NCBI GenBank assembly: GCA_019187225.1
Contig: JABAQQ010000029.1
Location: 1 to 64,000, forward strand
Source: Saprospiraceae bacterium
GTDB lineage: Bacteria > Bacteroidota > Bacteroidia > Chitinophagales > Saprospiraceae
Direction: 5' to 3'
DNA: 64,000 nt
This document shows, in pieces, positions 15,232-23,160 of the stretch. The notes under the pieces were generated by a model. It saw nothing but the letters and a program-made list of their open reading frames with translations. It was not told the DNA's origin and did no database searches. Position 1 is the stretch's first letter, and every line of letters begins with the position of its first letter. A program made the position numbers and the translations under genes.

Positions 15232-16725
15232 TTAACTCATCGCTTTCAAAAGAACTTGTTTGTCATCGAAAGGGTATTTCACCCCGTTGACGTCCTGGTA
15301 TTTTTCGTGGCCTTTGCCCGCTACCAGTATTATGTCGTTCGGTCCGGCCAATCGGACTGCCGTTTTGATGGCTTGTTCGCGGTCCTGGATCACCAGCGTT
15401 TTTTTCAATCCTTCTGCATCCAGACCTGCTTCCATATCGCGCAGGATGGATGCGGGGTCTTCGGTGCGGGGGTTGTCGCTGGTCAGGATCAATTGGTCGC
15501 TCATCCGGGCACTTAACTGCGCCATCAGGGGTCGTTTGGTTTTATCGCGGTCGCCGCCTGCACCGGTAACCGTGATGACACGCGATGTTTTTTTCTTTAG
15601 TTTCTGGATGGTTTCGAGCACTTTTTCCAGCGCATCGGGGGTGTGGGCATAATCCACAATCCCGATACAGCCGGGTTGGGAGGGGTGATTGATGTAGTCG
15701 AAACGGCCTTCGGCGCCGTGGAGGTCAGAGAGCGCGGTTAGGATGTCCAGTTTACTAAACCTTTGAGGTTTAGTAAACTTCGCCATGAGTGTCGCCACCG
15801 CATATGCCGCCGTGAGGTTGTAAGCGTTGAATTCTCCTATCATACGGGCAAAGAGTTCTGCGCCATCCAATTCCAGGTGAAGTCCCGTCAGGCTGTTATC
15901 GATGATCTTCGCTTTAAAATCAGCCACCGTGCGCAGCCCGTAGGTGTAATGAGCAGCTTTGGTATTTTGCAGCATCACCGCGCCGTTTTTGTCGTCGGCA
16001 TTGGTAAGGGCGAAGGCCATTTTGGGCAGGTCGTCAAAGAACTTCTTCTTGGCATCGCGGTATTCCGCGAAAGTTCGGTGGTAATCGAGATGGTCGTGGG
16101 TCAGATTGGTGAATACGCCACCCACGAAGGTCGCTCCGGCGATCCGCCGCTGGTGCACCGCATGGCTGCTGACTTCCATGAACACGTGCGTACATCCGGC
16201 ATCGGCCATTTGGCGCAACAATCCGTGCAACTGCACCGCATCGGGAGTGGTGTGGGTACTGGGGACAACGTCCTCCCCTACCCTGTTTTCCACCGTACCG
16301 ATAAGGCCGCACTTGTATCCTAAGCGGGTGAACAGTTGCCACAGCAGGGTCACGGTGGTGGTTTTGCCGTTGGTGCCAGTCACACCAATCAATTGGAGGT
16401 CATGCGAAGGGTCATTGAAGTAATTGGAGGCCATTTGACCGAGGGTTTCAGCAGAATCCTCCACGCATACCACTGTGATTTCGGATCCCGCGTTAGACAA
16501 ATCCGAAATCCGAAATCCGAAATCCGAAATAACAAGCGCCGCCGCTCCCCTTTCTATCGCTTTGTCAATGAACTGGTGTCCGTCCACCTGCACTCCCCGT
16601 ACCGCCACGAACACATCGCCGGGCTGCACCTGCCGCGAATCGAAGCGGATTTGGCCGACTTCGGTGGCGAGGATGCCGCGTGCGTCCAGGATGCGGACGT
16701 TTTGGAGGAGGTGGTTGAGTGTCAT
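15232..16725 (-). CDS. murE: UDP-MurNAc-tripeptide (meso-diaminopimelate) synthetase with two in-frame repeat insertions
   Basis: Mur ligase that adds the third residue of the stem peptide. The 497-residue protein has the P-loop GTNGKTTT (117-124), TNLTHDHLDYHRTF, GRFDYI and DNPR (417-420), the signature for meso-diaminopimelate as substrate, then AGKGHE. Two stretches look foreign. Residues 66-83 (ISDFGFRISDLSNAGSEI) are encoded by an inverted AAATCCG heptamer array. Residues about 316-326 (KFTKPQRFSKL) come from a perfect 13-bp-stem palindrome. Both leave the frame open and lie outside the catalytic motifs, in surface-type regions of the N-terminal and central domains. Upstream is a 182-bp gap to ftsI without recognisable features. 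Confidence 0.96.
   Translation of the reverse strand: MTLNHLLQNVRILDARGILATEVGQIRFDSRQVQPGDVFVAVRGVQVDGHQFIDKAIERGAAALVISDFGFRISDLSNAGSEITVVCVEDSAETLGQMASNYFNDPSHDLQLIGVTGTNGKTTTVTLLWQLFTRLGYKCGLIGTVENRVGEDVVPSTHTTPDAVQLHGLLRQMADAGCTHVFMEVSSHAVHQRRIAGATFVGGVFTNLTHDHLDYHRTFAEYRDAKKKFFDDLPKMAFALTNADDKNGAVMLQNTKAAHYTYGLRTVADFKAKIIDNSLTGLHLELDGAELFARMIGEFNAYNLTAAYAVATLMAKFTKPQRFSKLDILTALSDLHGAEGRFDYINHPSQPGCIGIVDYAHTPDALEKVLETIQKLKKKTSRVITVTGAGGDRDKTKRPLMAQLSARMSDQLILTSDNPRTEDPASILRDMEAGLDAEGLKKTLVIQDREQAIKTAVRLAGPNDIILVAGKGHEKYQDVNGVKYPFDDKQVLLKAMS
15749..15779. repeat. Palindrome inserted inside murE
   Basis: AGTTTACTAAACC (15749-15761), loop TTTGA, GGTTTAGTAAACT (15767-15779): 13 bp of perfect stem within coding sequence. 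It encodes about 10 residues of MurE (316-326) at a point where family members pass directly from the ATLMA helix to LDILTAL. Confidence 0.85.
16477..16530. repeat. Inverted heptamer array inserted inside murE
   Basis: Four tandem AAATCCG units (16499-16530) and an inverted copy GATTTCGGAT (16477-16486) form a hairpin of the same architecture as the intergenic arrays, but in frame within murE (residues 66-83, ISDFGFRISDL). With seven-base units, only certain copy numbers keep the frame open. Confidence 0.85.
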
Positions 16726-16907
16726 TTTATTTCAAATTCAGAATTGCATTATGAGTATCTATACCTCTTATTATTGGTTCATTTTTTTTGTTGGAGGGCG
16801 GTTTGACTTATTTTCCTCAAGTGTTTCACCGCGATTCAATTTTTTTAATTTTCTCATTTGTTTAAACAGCCCTACTACACAAAGTAAACCCACCGTTCGG
16901 GTAAAAT

Positions 16908-19055
16908 CTATTCCAGGTACAACACGCACGTCTGCCCGCTTGCTCGTGTCCCCACCGCCAGGCTTTGCCGCCGCACCTTGCCCACACCTTCCACGCGCAC
17001 TTTACACCCCCGGTTCTCCAGCAGATAAATAGCGTCTTTCAGTCCCATACCGATGACCGACGGCACTGTTTTATCCGACACCACGCGGTTTTGCATCACC
17101 AGCGAATCGCCGCGGTGGGCTGCCAGTACCACCCAGTCGGGCAAGTCCTGCTCCCTGTAAAAATCCAGGTTGAGCCAGCGCAGCGCCTTTTCCATGTCTT
17201 CCTTGCCGCCGGCATCCCAGGCAGGTAATTCGCTGGTTTTCAGTTTGTCCGGTTCTTCGGCATTCACCGGCGTATGCAGTTCCGGTTTCATGGCAAAGCA
17301 TTTGTCGGCGATCTGGCGGAACACCGGCGCGGCTACTTCTGCGCCGTGGTAACCGCCGCGTTCCGGCTCGCTGATGACCACGATACAGGAATAAACAGGT
17401 TTGTCCGCCGGAAAAAACCCGCAGAATCCGGCTTGGTGGCGTATGCCTTTTGTCGCCTTGAATTTGTGGTAATTCAACTGCGCCGTACCGGTTTTGCCCG
17501 CAATGCCGTAATAAGGTGACCGGATGTTTTGGGCCGTACCTCCTTTTTCCACAACAGATGACAGGAGTTCTTTGGCCTTCTGAATGGTCGTCCTGGAAGC
17601 GATGCTGCGTTTGATGACCGTCGGCCGGAATTCTTTGAGCACTTCGCCATAGCGTTCGGTGCGTTGCACGATGTAGGGCTTCATCATACGACCGTCGTTG
17701 GCGACGCCGTTGTAAAACGTGAGCAATTGCAGGGGCGTGAGCAACAGTTCGTAACCGATACTCATCCAGGGCAGCGTCGTGCCCGACCATTCGCTTTTGG
17801 GGTCATTGGGATTCTTGATGATGGGAGCCTCTTCGCCGCCCACTTCGATGTCGGTTGGCAGATCGAGGCCGAAACTCCGGAGGCGTTCCACGAAGTTGGC
17901 GGCTTTGCCTTTCCCGTAGTATTGCTGTGTCAGGGTGGCGGTACCAACATTGGACGACATGGCAAAAACCTGTTGAATGCTCATGGTGTCCATACCATGC
18001 GGCACCGCATCCACGAGTTCTTCGTCGTATATCTTTACTTTCCCTTTGTAAACCGGTATTTGTTCCTCAAAATCAGAGATATAGCCATCTTCGAGCATTG
18101 CCATAAAGGAGGCGAGCTTGAACATGGAACCCGGCTCAACCCGCTCGCCGACGGCATAATTGTACGTTTCCCACCAGCCTTCGGGGGTGCGGCCGATGTT
18201 GGCGATGGCCCGGATTTTCCCGGTTTTTACTTCCATTACGATGGCACAGCCATGGTCGGCGTTGTGGGTCTGGCAGGCGTTGAGCAGCGAGCGTTCGGTC
18301 ACGTCCTGGATGTTGATGTCGAGCGTCGTTACCACGTCGGCGCCGGCTTCGGGTTCGATCTCGGCCAGGTCGTTGACTGGTATATAAATATCGCCCGGTA
18401 CACGAATACGCAGTTGTTTGCCCAATGAGCCGCCGAGCACTTTGTCGAAACTGCCTTCTAAGCCAACCGGCAGTGCGCCTTCGCGGGTATAACCGATGGT
18501 CCGTTGTGCGAGGATTTTGAATGGCCGCTCGCGGCGCGGATTCTGCTCCAGGATAAAACCGCCTTTATATCGTCCTTCCCGGAAAATGGGAAAGGTCTTG
18601 ACCAACAGCGCCTTGTTGTACGGCAGATTTTTTGCGATCGGTATATACCGGATGCCGCGCGTATTGGCAGGAGCGGCGCGGAGCTGCATCAGCCAGTCAC
18701 GGTAGGCGCCGGGGGTGTATTGCTGGTCAATATAGGTGGAAAGCAACCAGGCAAGGCTGTCCACTGCCTGCTGATTGAAGATCTCGTCGTTCAAACCTTC
18801 TGCTTTGGCATCCCAGTGCACATCGAAGAATGGCAGCGAAGTGGCCAGCAGGCTGCCGTCGTCGGCAAGAATATTGCCCCGGTCGGCGTGCACGTCCACC
18901 CATTTCACATAAAGGCTGTCGGCTTTGGCGCGCCACTCGCCGGCATCCATTACGCTGATCTGGTACAAACGCCCGAATATCGCCAACGCAGCCAGCAGTA
19001 TCATGGCGGCCACCAGATACACGCGGACAAGGACTTCGTTTTTGATATTAAGCAT
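16908..19055 (-). CDS. ftsI: Septal transpeptidase FtsI (PBP3) with PASTA domain
   Basis: Class B penicillin-binding protein that cross-links septal peptidoglycan together with FtsW. The 715-residue protein has a membrane anchor (about 11-30), a pedestal domain with the RG(N/D)I motif HADRGNILADDG (56-67), and a transpeptidase domain with S-M-F-K (catalytic Ser310, Lys313), SSN (367-369) and KTG (521-523). A C-terminal PASTA-like domain (about 645-715, TVPSVIGMGLKDAIYLLENRG) follows, common in Bacteroidota FtsI. The start codon lies 3 bp from a heptamer array that fills the whole ftsL-ftsI gap, so no Shine-Dalgarno sequence is present. Confidence 0.97.
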   Translation of the reverse strand: MLNIKNEVLVRVYLVAAMILLAALAIFGRLYQISVMDAGEWRAKADSLYVKWVDVHADRGNILADDGSLLATSLPFFDVHWDAKAEGLNDEIFNQQAVDSLAWLLSTYIDQQYTPGAYRDWLMQLRAAPANTRGIRYIPIAKNLPYNKALLVKTFPIFREGRYKGGFILEQNPRRERPFKILAQRTIGYTREGALPVGLEGSFDKVLGGSLGKQLRIRVPGDIYIPVNDLAEIEPEAGADVVTTLDINIQDVTERSLLNACQTHNADHGCAIVMEVKTGKIRAIANIGRTPEGWWETYNYAVGERVEPGSMFKLASFMAMLEDGYISDFEEQIPVYKGKVKIYDEELVDAVPHGMDTMSIQQVFAMSSNVGTATLTQQYYGKGKAANFVERLRSFGLDLPTDIEVGGEEAPIIKNPNDPKSEWSGTTLPWMSIGYELLLTPLQLLTFYNGVANDGRMMKPYIVQRTERYGEVLKEFRPTVIKRSIASRTTIQKAKELLSSVVEKGGTAQNIRSPYYGIAGKTGTAQLNYHKFKATKGIRHQAGFCGFFPADKPVYSCIVVISEPERGGYHGAEVAAPVFRQIADKCFAMKPELHTPVNAEEPDKLKTSELPAWDAGGKEDMEKALRWLNLDFYREQDLPDWVVLAAHRGDSLVMQNRVVSDKTVPSVIGMGLKDAIYLLENRGCKVRVEGVGKVRRQSLAVGTRASGQTCVLYLE

Positions 19056-19057
19056 TT

Positions 19058-19178
19058 TGTTGTTGGTTGTTGGTTGTTGGTTGTTGGTTCTTGGTTGTTG
19101 GTTCTTGGTTGTTGGTTATCTATCATCATTTTAACCAAGAACCAACAACCAAGAACCAAGAACCAACAACCAAGAACT
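19058..19178. repeat. Inverted TTGGTTG/TTGGTTC heptamer array between ftsL and ftsI
   Basis: Tandem TTGTTGG and TTCTTGG units (19058-19119) are followed by a short spacer and the inverted units (AACCAAGAACCAAC..., 19132-19178). The array fills the entire 121-bp space, from the ftsL stop codon (TAG, 19177-19179) to the ftsI ATG. On the mRNA it would form a long hairpin directly before the ftsI start. Confidence 0.9.
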
Positions 19179-19485
19179 ATTTTACTACTATAACTTTCGG
19201 GCCTTTATTCTCCAAATCGAGACCGACGGGTTCGAGGGTTTCGTCTATCTGGCTTTGCATGGATTTGTACATCGTCTCGCTCTTGATGGATGTATATTCC
19301 CATTTCAATTCGCGGATCTCTTTTTGCAGCAATTGTATGCGTCGCACGCTTCTTTCGGCAAAATGCGCGTTGGCGATATACAGGATTCCGAGAAATCCGA
19401 GGAACATCACATACGAGAAATTCCCGAACACGAGGTTGGTCGTGTGCTGACTGACGTTGAATGCGGATAGAAGTTTGTTTGCCAT
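19177..19485 (-). CDS. ftsL: FtsL-like cell division protein
   Basis: A 102-residue bitopic protein: a short cytoplasmic segment, one membrane helix (about 25-41, VMFLGFLGILYIANAHF), and a periplasmic coiled coil (ERSVRRIQLLQKEIRELKWEYTSIKSE). Sequence is not conserved across phyla, but length, topology and the position between rsmH and ftsI are those of FtsL, which joins FtsQ and FtsB-like partners to activate FtsWI. The start is 21 bp from rsmH. Confidence 0.9.
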   Translation of the reverse strand: MANKLLSAFNVSQHTTNLVFGNFSYVMFLGFLGILYIANAHFAERSVRRIQLLQKEIRELKWEYTSIKSETMYKSMQSQIDETLEPVGLDLENKGPKVIVVK

Positions 19486-19506
19486 ATAATAATGTGGTCA
19501 ATGTGG

Positions 19507-20436
19507 TTAATTCGTACTATCCCGCTTTTCTCCAACTCTCAATTTTGAACTTCTGGCGCGCGGATTTCGGCTGATCTCTTCTTCGGAAGGCTCTATGGGT
19601 TTCTTTGTGATCAGTTCAAACGGTCGTTCGATGTTGCCATAAAAATCCTTTTGCTGATCTCCTGCGACATTACCCGTTTTCAAAAAATGCTTCACCATGC
19701 GGTCTTCGAGCGAGTGAAAAGTGATCACAGCCAATCGTCCGCCCGGCGCCAGCATTTCATACGCGTCCTTCAAAATATCTTCGAGTGCGCCGAGTTCGTC
19801 GTTGACTTCCATGCGCAGGGCCTGGAACACCTGCGAGAGATAACGCATCTTTTCACCCATCAGATTTTTGTTACACAAGTCCGCCAAATCACCTGTCGTC
19901 CGGAAAGGCTTTTGGGCCCGCGCGCGAACGACCGCCTGTGCCAGGGTCTTCGAGTTGCGCACTTCGCCAAGTTCGCTGAATACCCGTTGCAATGCATCCG
20001 CTTCGTAACCATTCAAGATGTCAGCCGCCGTCTGGCCTTCCTGTTTGTTCATGCGCATATCCAGTTCTGCCTCAAAGCGATAACTGAAGCCGCGCTCCGG
20101 CGTATCGAACTGAAAACTGCTCACGCCGAGGTCGGCCAGAATACCGTTCACCGTGCCGGGTCGCACCGCTTCGGCGCGAAGATGTCGTTTCAAATGCCTG
20201 AAGTTCGCATGGATGAACGTGAAGCAGGGATTTGCTGAAAATTCCGGCTGCTCCGTGTTTCGCTTCGCATCTTCATCCTGGTCGAAGGCAAACAGGCGAC
20301 CTTTGCCGCCTAATTTTTCGAGTATCAACCTCGAGTGTCCGCCACCGCCAAAAGTTGCATCCACATAGATACCGCCGGGGATAATCCCCAGATATTCAAT
20401 GGATTCGCGCAAGAGGACACTTTCGTGATACGTCAT
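19507..20436 (-). CDS. rsmH: 16S rRNA (cytosine-1402-N4)-methyltransferase
   Basis: RsmH (MraW) methylates N4 of C1402 in the ribosomal decoding centre using S-adenosylmethionine. The 309-residue protein begins YHESVLLRESIEYL, then the SAM-binding YVDATFGGGGHSRLILEKL, ADLGVSSFQFD, RGFSYR, and ends with the conserved FHSLEDRMVKHF and NPRARSSKLRVGEK. It follows mraZ across an 84-bp heptamer-array gap. Confidence 0.98.
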   Translation of the reverse strand: MTYHESVLLRESIEYLGIIPGGIYVDATFGGGGHSRLILEKLGGKGRLFAFDQDEDAKRNTEQPEFSANPCFTFIHANFRHLKRHLRAEAVRPGTVNGILADLGVSSFQFDTPERGFSYRFEAELDMRMNKQEGQTAADILNGYEADALQRVFSELGEVRNSKTLAQAVVRARAQKPFRTTGDLADLCNKNLMGEKMRYLSQVFQALRMEVNDELGALEDILKDAYEMLAPGGRLAVITFHSLEDRMVKHFLKTGNVAGDQQKDFYGNIERPFELITKKPIEPSEEEISRNPRARSSKLRVGEKRDSTN

Positions 20437-20523
20437 TTTTTAATGATGAATTATAAATGATAAATGATGAATCACCCTATACGGCCTCTCCCGCATCATT
20501 CATCATTCATCATTCTGCATTCA
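20437..20523. repeat. Inverted ATGATGA/TCATTCA array between mraZ and rsmH
   Basis: One arm reads AATGATGAATTATAAATGA (about 20441-20472) and the other CATTCATCATTCATCATT (about 20496-20513), with a GC-rich centre between. It fills the mraZ-rsmH gap and begins at the mraZ stop codon (TGA, 20521-20523). The units are seven bases, as in the other arrays, but more decayed. Confidence 0.75.
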
Positions 20524-21015
20524 TAATTCAAAATCCCCTACCCCTTCGACGCCGCCGCCCATCACATCATTGGCGAGGTCGGCGAAAGCGTTGGAATCCA
20601 TAGCGGCGACGCGAGCGTGTTCTTCCGGCGACCATATCTCGATGCGGTCGTCCATGGCGACGAGTATCGCTTCTTTCGAGAGGCCTGCATAATCCATCAG
20701 ATGTTTTTGCAAAAGAATCCTGTCCGCGCTGTCGGTCGCGATGGGATACGCACCGAGGTAAAAGGAGCGAATAAAGGCGCGGTTCCGGTCATTGAAGCGA
20801 TTGAGACGGCTCAACTTGGCAGTAATACCGTCCCAGACCGGTTTGGGGTAAAGTGTGAGACACTTCTCGAACCCCCGGTTGACTACAAACTCATGACCTG
20901 CCCCTTCGCCATTGTCCGCCTTCGGGCCGGACAACTGTCGAAGCAGCGCTGTCGGCAAACGCATCCGGCCCTTTTCATCGAGCGCGACGGGATATTCGCC
21001 TATGAGTTGCATCAT
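20521..21015 (-). CDS. mraZ: Transcriptional regulator MraZ
   Basis: DNA-binding protein of the AbrB/SpoVT fold that controls the dcw operon from its own promoter. Using the ATG at 21015 it has 164 residues, with two MraZ repeats: IGEYPVALDEKGRMRLPTALLRQL near the N-terminus and SADRILLQKHLMDYAGLSKEAILVAMDDRIEIWSPE in the second half. The open frame extends 21 codons upstream, but MMQLIGEY matches the family start; a second ATG 3 bp downstream is equally possible. It is the first gene of the cluster, and paired TGGGA boxes lie in the promoter region about 180 bp upstream. Confidence 0.95.
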   Translation of the reverse strand: MMQLIGEYPVALDEKGRMRLPTALLRQLSGPKADNGEGAGHEFVVNRGFEKCLTLYPKPVWDGITAKLSRLNRFNDRNRAFIRSFYLGAYPIATDSADRILLQKHLMDYAGLSKEAILVAMDDRIEIWSPEEHARVAAMDSNAFADLANDVMGGGVEGVGDFEL

Positions 21016-21177
21016 TGAGTGTGGGACTTGTTCAATGGAATAATGGGATAATTTGACAATGGGATAATTTTGGATCACCCCATTCCTTCAATCAGTCCAT
21101 TTCCTCCATCAAAATTATTTCTGCTGCGGAGCTTTACAGACGCTTTTTTGTGGGATTGCGCCTACAATTCACCGCCA

Positions 21178-21212
21178 CAAATGTATTCGCTTTTCCCACT
21201 TTTTCCCACAAA
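21178..21212 (-). promoter_or_regulatory. dcw promoter with MraZ-type operator
   Basis: On the minus strand: TTTTG (about 21209-21213), then TGGGAAAAAGTGGGA, with TGGGA boxes at 21204-21208 and 21194-21198 (10-bp period), then TACATTTG (21178-21185), a match to the Bacteroidota -7 TAnnTTTG. MraZ proteins bind tandem TGGGN boxes with 5-bp spacers, so the two boxes lie between the core promoter elements, placed for autorepression. The spacer (23 bp) is longer than usual. The leader to mraZ would be about 155 nt. Confidence 0.6.
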
Positions 21213-21611
21213 ACGACATATTTTTTCATTTTTTTGTCACAATTTTTTAGCACATAATTTTAAAATACTGAAAATCAATTGTTTAATTAAAATAGTTTAA
21301 TTGTTAAAATTTGAGAAAATATTGGCTGAGCAAACGAATAAGGGGGACCAATAGCGTATCGGCGGACAAAACGCGGTTGAGAAGCGGGGAAAAAACCGGC
21401 AAAGATTTCCCGGGATCCGGGAGATGGAACAAGATGTGGGAAAAAGTGGAAAGTGGTTGGGCAGAATGCCGGAGCGGTGGCGAAAAGTGGGAAACAGAAG
21501 ATAAAAGCAGGCACCGCAATGCCTCCTGATGACCTTTAATGACTTCCGATGACTGCCACTTCATTTGGGCATTTCCCAAAATTACCGTTTCTTTGGAGAA
21601 AATTTCAGGAT
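21213..21611. other. Intergenic region between mraZ and the Uma2-like gene
   Basis: AT-rich up to about 21310, then GC-richer. It contains a second, plus-strand set of boxes: TGGGA (21437-21441), TGGAA (21447-21451) and TTGGG (21457-21461), again at 10-bp steps, about 240 bp from the dcw promoter. Short open frames here show no family features. No RNA gene is recognised. Confidence 0.4.
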
Positions 21612-22274
21612 ATGAGTACCGCAGCGAACATCGCATCCAAATCTGCTGATACCCTTACAAAACCTGCGAAGGGGCGGAATATCCCCGCTTACTTAGTGCG
21701 CGAGGTGATTGACGGGATACCTTTCTATTACCCCGGTTACCGGCAGATAATGAACAAAACCAAAACAATCGAAGAAGCCATGAGCGACAGCGGACTGCAA
21801 TTTTTTCTTAAGCTCTACGTCTATGATTTATTCAACGATAATTTGGACAAAAAAAAATACCGTATCGGCGCCGGCGAACTGGAGTTCCATCCAGACTACC
21901 GCAACAATATGGGCTTAGATGTGGTAGTCTTCGACCGGAAAGTGCTCACGCCGGATAAAATAACCAACAAATTTGTCAGCGTACCCGCCCGGTTCGTGCT
22001 CGAAGTGGATGTGAATGTGGAACTGCCTGACCGGAATTCCGACTTGTTTCAGGAATATGTAGTCCGCAAAGTGCGCCGCCTGTTTGCATTCGGGACGGAG
22101 AAAGTAGTGTGGGTGTTTACCAAAAGTAAAACCGTGATTTCCGCCACAGCGGATAAACCCTGGCAATTCTACGAGTGGGATAAGGATGTGGAGTTGCTCA
22201 ACGGTGTGATCATGAACATCGGTGCCTATATCCAATCGGAGGGATTCAATCCCGACCTGAATTCAGGCCGGTGA
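21612..22274 (+). CDS. Uma2-family (DUF820) nuclease-like protein
   Basis: A 220-residue protein resembling the Uma2/DUF820 family, PD-(D/E)xK-fold proteins widespread in Cyanobacteria and Bacteroidota. Supporting parts: YLVREVIDGIPFYYPGYRQIM at the front, GAGELEFHPDYRNNMGLDVVVFDRK in the middle, and PARFVLEVDVNVELPDRNS, where E and D/V-x-V form the usual active-site strand, then a helix VRKVRRLFAFGTEKVVWVFTKSKTV. The ATG at 21612 is used; the frame is open 63 bp further upstream without similarity. It converges with the GLPGLI gene with one base between stop codons. Function in the family is unproven. Confidence 0.75.
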   Translation: MSTAANIASKSADTLTKPAKGRNIPAYLVREVIDGIPFYYPGYRQIMNKTKTIEEAMSDSGLQFFLKLYVYDLFNDNLDKKKYRIGAGELEFHPDYRNNMGLDVVVFDRKVLTPDKITNKFVSVPARFVLEVDVNVELPDRNSDLFQEYVVRKVRRLFAFGTEKVVWVFTKSKTVISATADKPWQFYEWDKDVELLNGVIMNIGAYIQSEGFNPDLNSGR

Positions 22275-22275
22275 T

Positions 22276-23031
22276 TCAATACCGGATGCCCCAGAAATAA
22301 GGCTCCTCCGCCTTGCGCTTTTCTTCGAGGAATTTTTTCAGCACGTCCTGATATTCCGCTTCCCTGATCTTTTTGCCTTTGATCTTTTTAGGCAAATCCA
22401 ATTCTTTGTTCAGTTTTTTCATTTCGATCAGGTCGGCGGTGATAACCATAGCGCCATTGTTCACATCCACTTCGAGGATCAGGCCCGGCAAACCGCAAAA
22501 GCGTTCCGGCCCTCCGCTGTGCGGTATATCCTGAGCAAACCAGGCCACAACTTTTTGCTGTTTTACGGTATCTTCCCAATAGGCTTTCATACAAATGTGG
22601 CCGGCCACCTCCTTGAGATCGTTGTGGATTTTCCATTCGGGCATATAGAGCGAATCCTCGACGATGTATGTTTTGCCCAGCATTTCAATCACGTCATACG
22701 TTGTATTTTTTTCAAAATTCCGCTTGATGTAATAGGCGTCTTTTCGCCAGGAATAGCCCTGATCGTCCGCTTCGGCTTTTTCTTCCGAGTCTTCGTATTT
22801 GGATTCGGTGGCGGTGAAAAAGAAATTAGCGTACATCTTCCATTCCGAATCATTGCCCCACATGTAGGCGATCCTTTCTCTGCTCTGTTTGCTCAGATAA
22901 TCCACCGCCGCCATTTTTTTTGCCCAGTCGTGTACGATGAGATAGCGGACGCGGCCTTCCAGGGGCGCCTGATCCTGTGCGAGGGCGGAAAAAGAAATAA
23001 GTAAGGTAAAGAAAAGCACTATTTTTTGCAT
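22276..23031 (-). CDS. GLPGLI family protein
   Basis: A 251-residue secreted protein (signal MQKIVLFFTLLISFSALAQ) with the family's name-giving motif in GPERFCGLPGLILEVDVNNG, preceded by IAWFAQDIPHSGGPE-type sequence. GLPGLI proteins occur only in Bacteroidota and are often encoded next to outer-membrane barrel receptors, as here, where the upstream gene is a TonB-receptor-like barrel. Their role is unknown. Mature residues include charged, lysine-rich C-terminal segments. Confidence 0.9.
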   Translation of the reverse strand: MQKIVLFFTLLISFSALAQDQAPLEGRVRYLIVHDWAKKMAAVDYLSKQSRERIAYMWGNDSEWKMYANFFFTATESKYEDSEEKAEADDQGYSWRKDAYYIKRNFEKNTTYDVIEMLGKTYIVEDSLYMPEWKIHNDLKEVAGHICMKAYWEDTVKQQKVVAWFAQDIPHSGGPERFCGLPGLILEVDVNNGAMVITADLIEMKKLNKELDLPKKIKGKKIREAEYQDVLKKFLEEKRKAEEPYFWGIRY

Positions 23032-23045
23032 AACAGATCAATTTA

Positions 23046-23157
23046 ATTGCGGATTGCGGATTGGGGATTGGGGATTGGGGATTGGGGATTGCGGATTGCG
23101 GATTGGGGATTGATCTGAAGCGGTAAATCCGCAATCCGCAATCCGCAATTCCCAATC
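23046..23157. repeat. Inverted GGGGATT/GCGGATT heptamer array
   Basis: Tandem GCGGATT and GGGGATT units (about 23046-23112), a short spacer, then inverted AATCCGC units and CCCAATC (about 23126-23156). It fills the gap between the outer-membrane barrel gene and the GLPGLI gene and begins 3 nt after the barrel gene's stop codon. Confidence 0.9.
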
Positions 23158-23160
23158 AAA

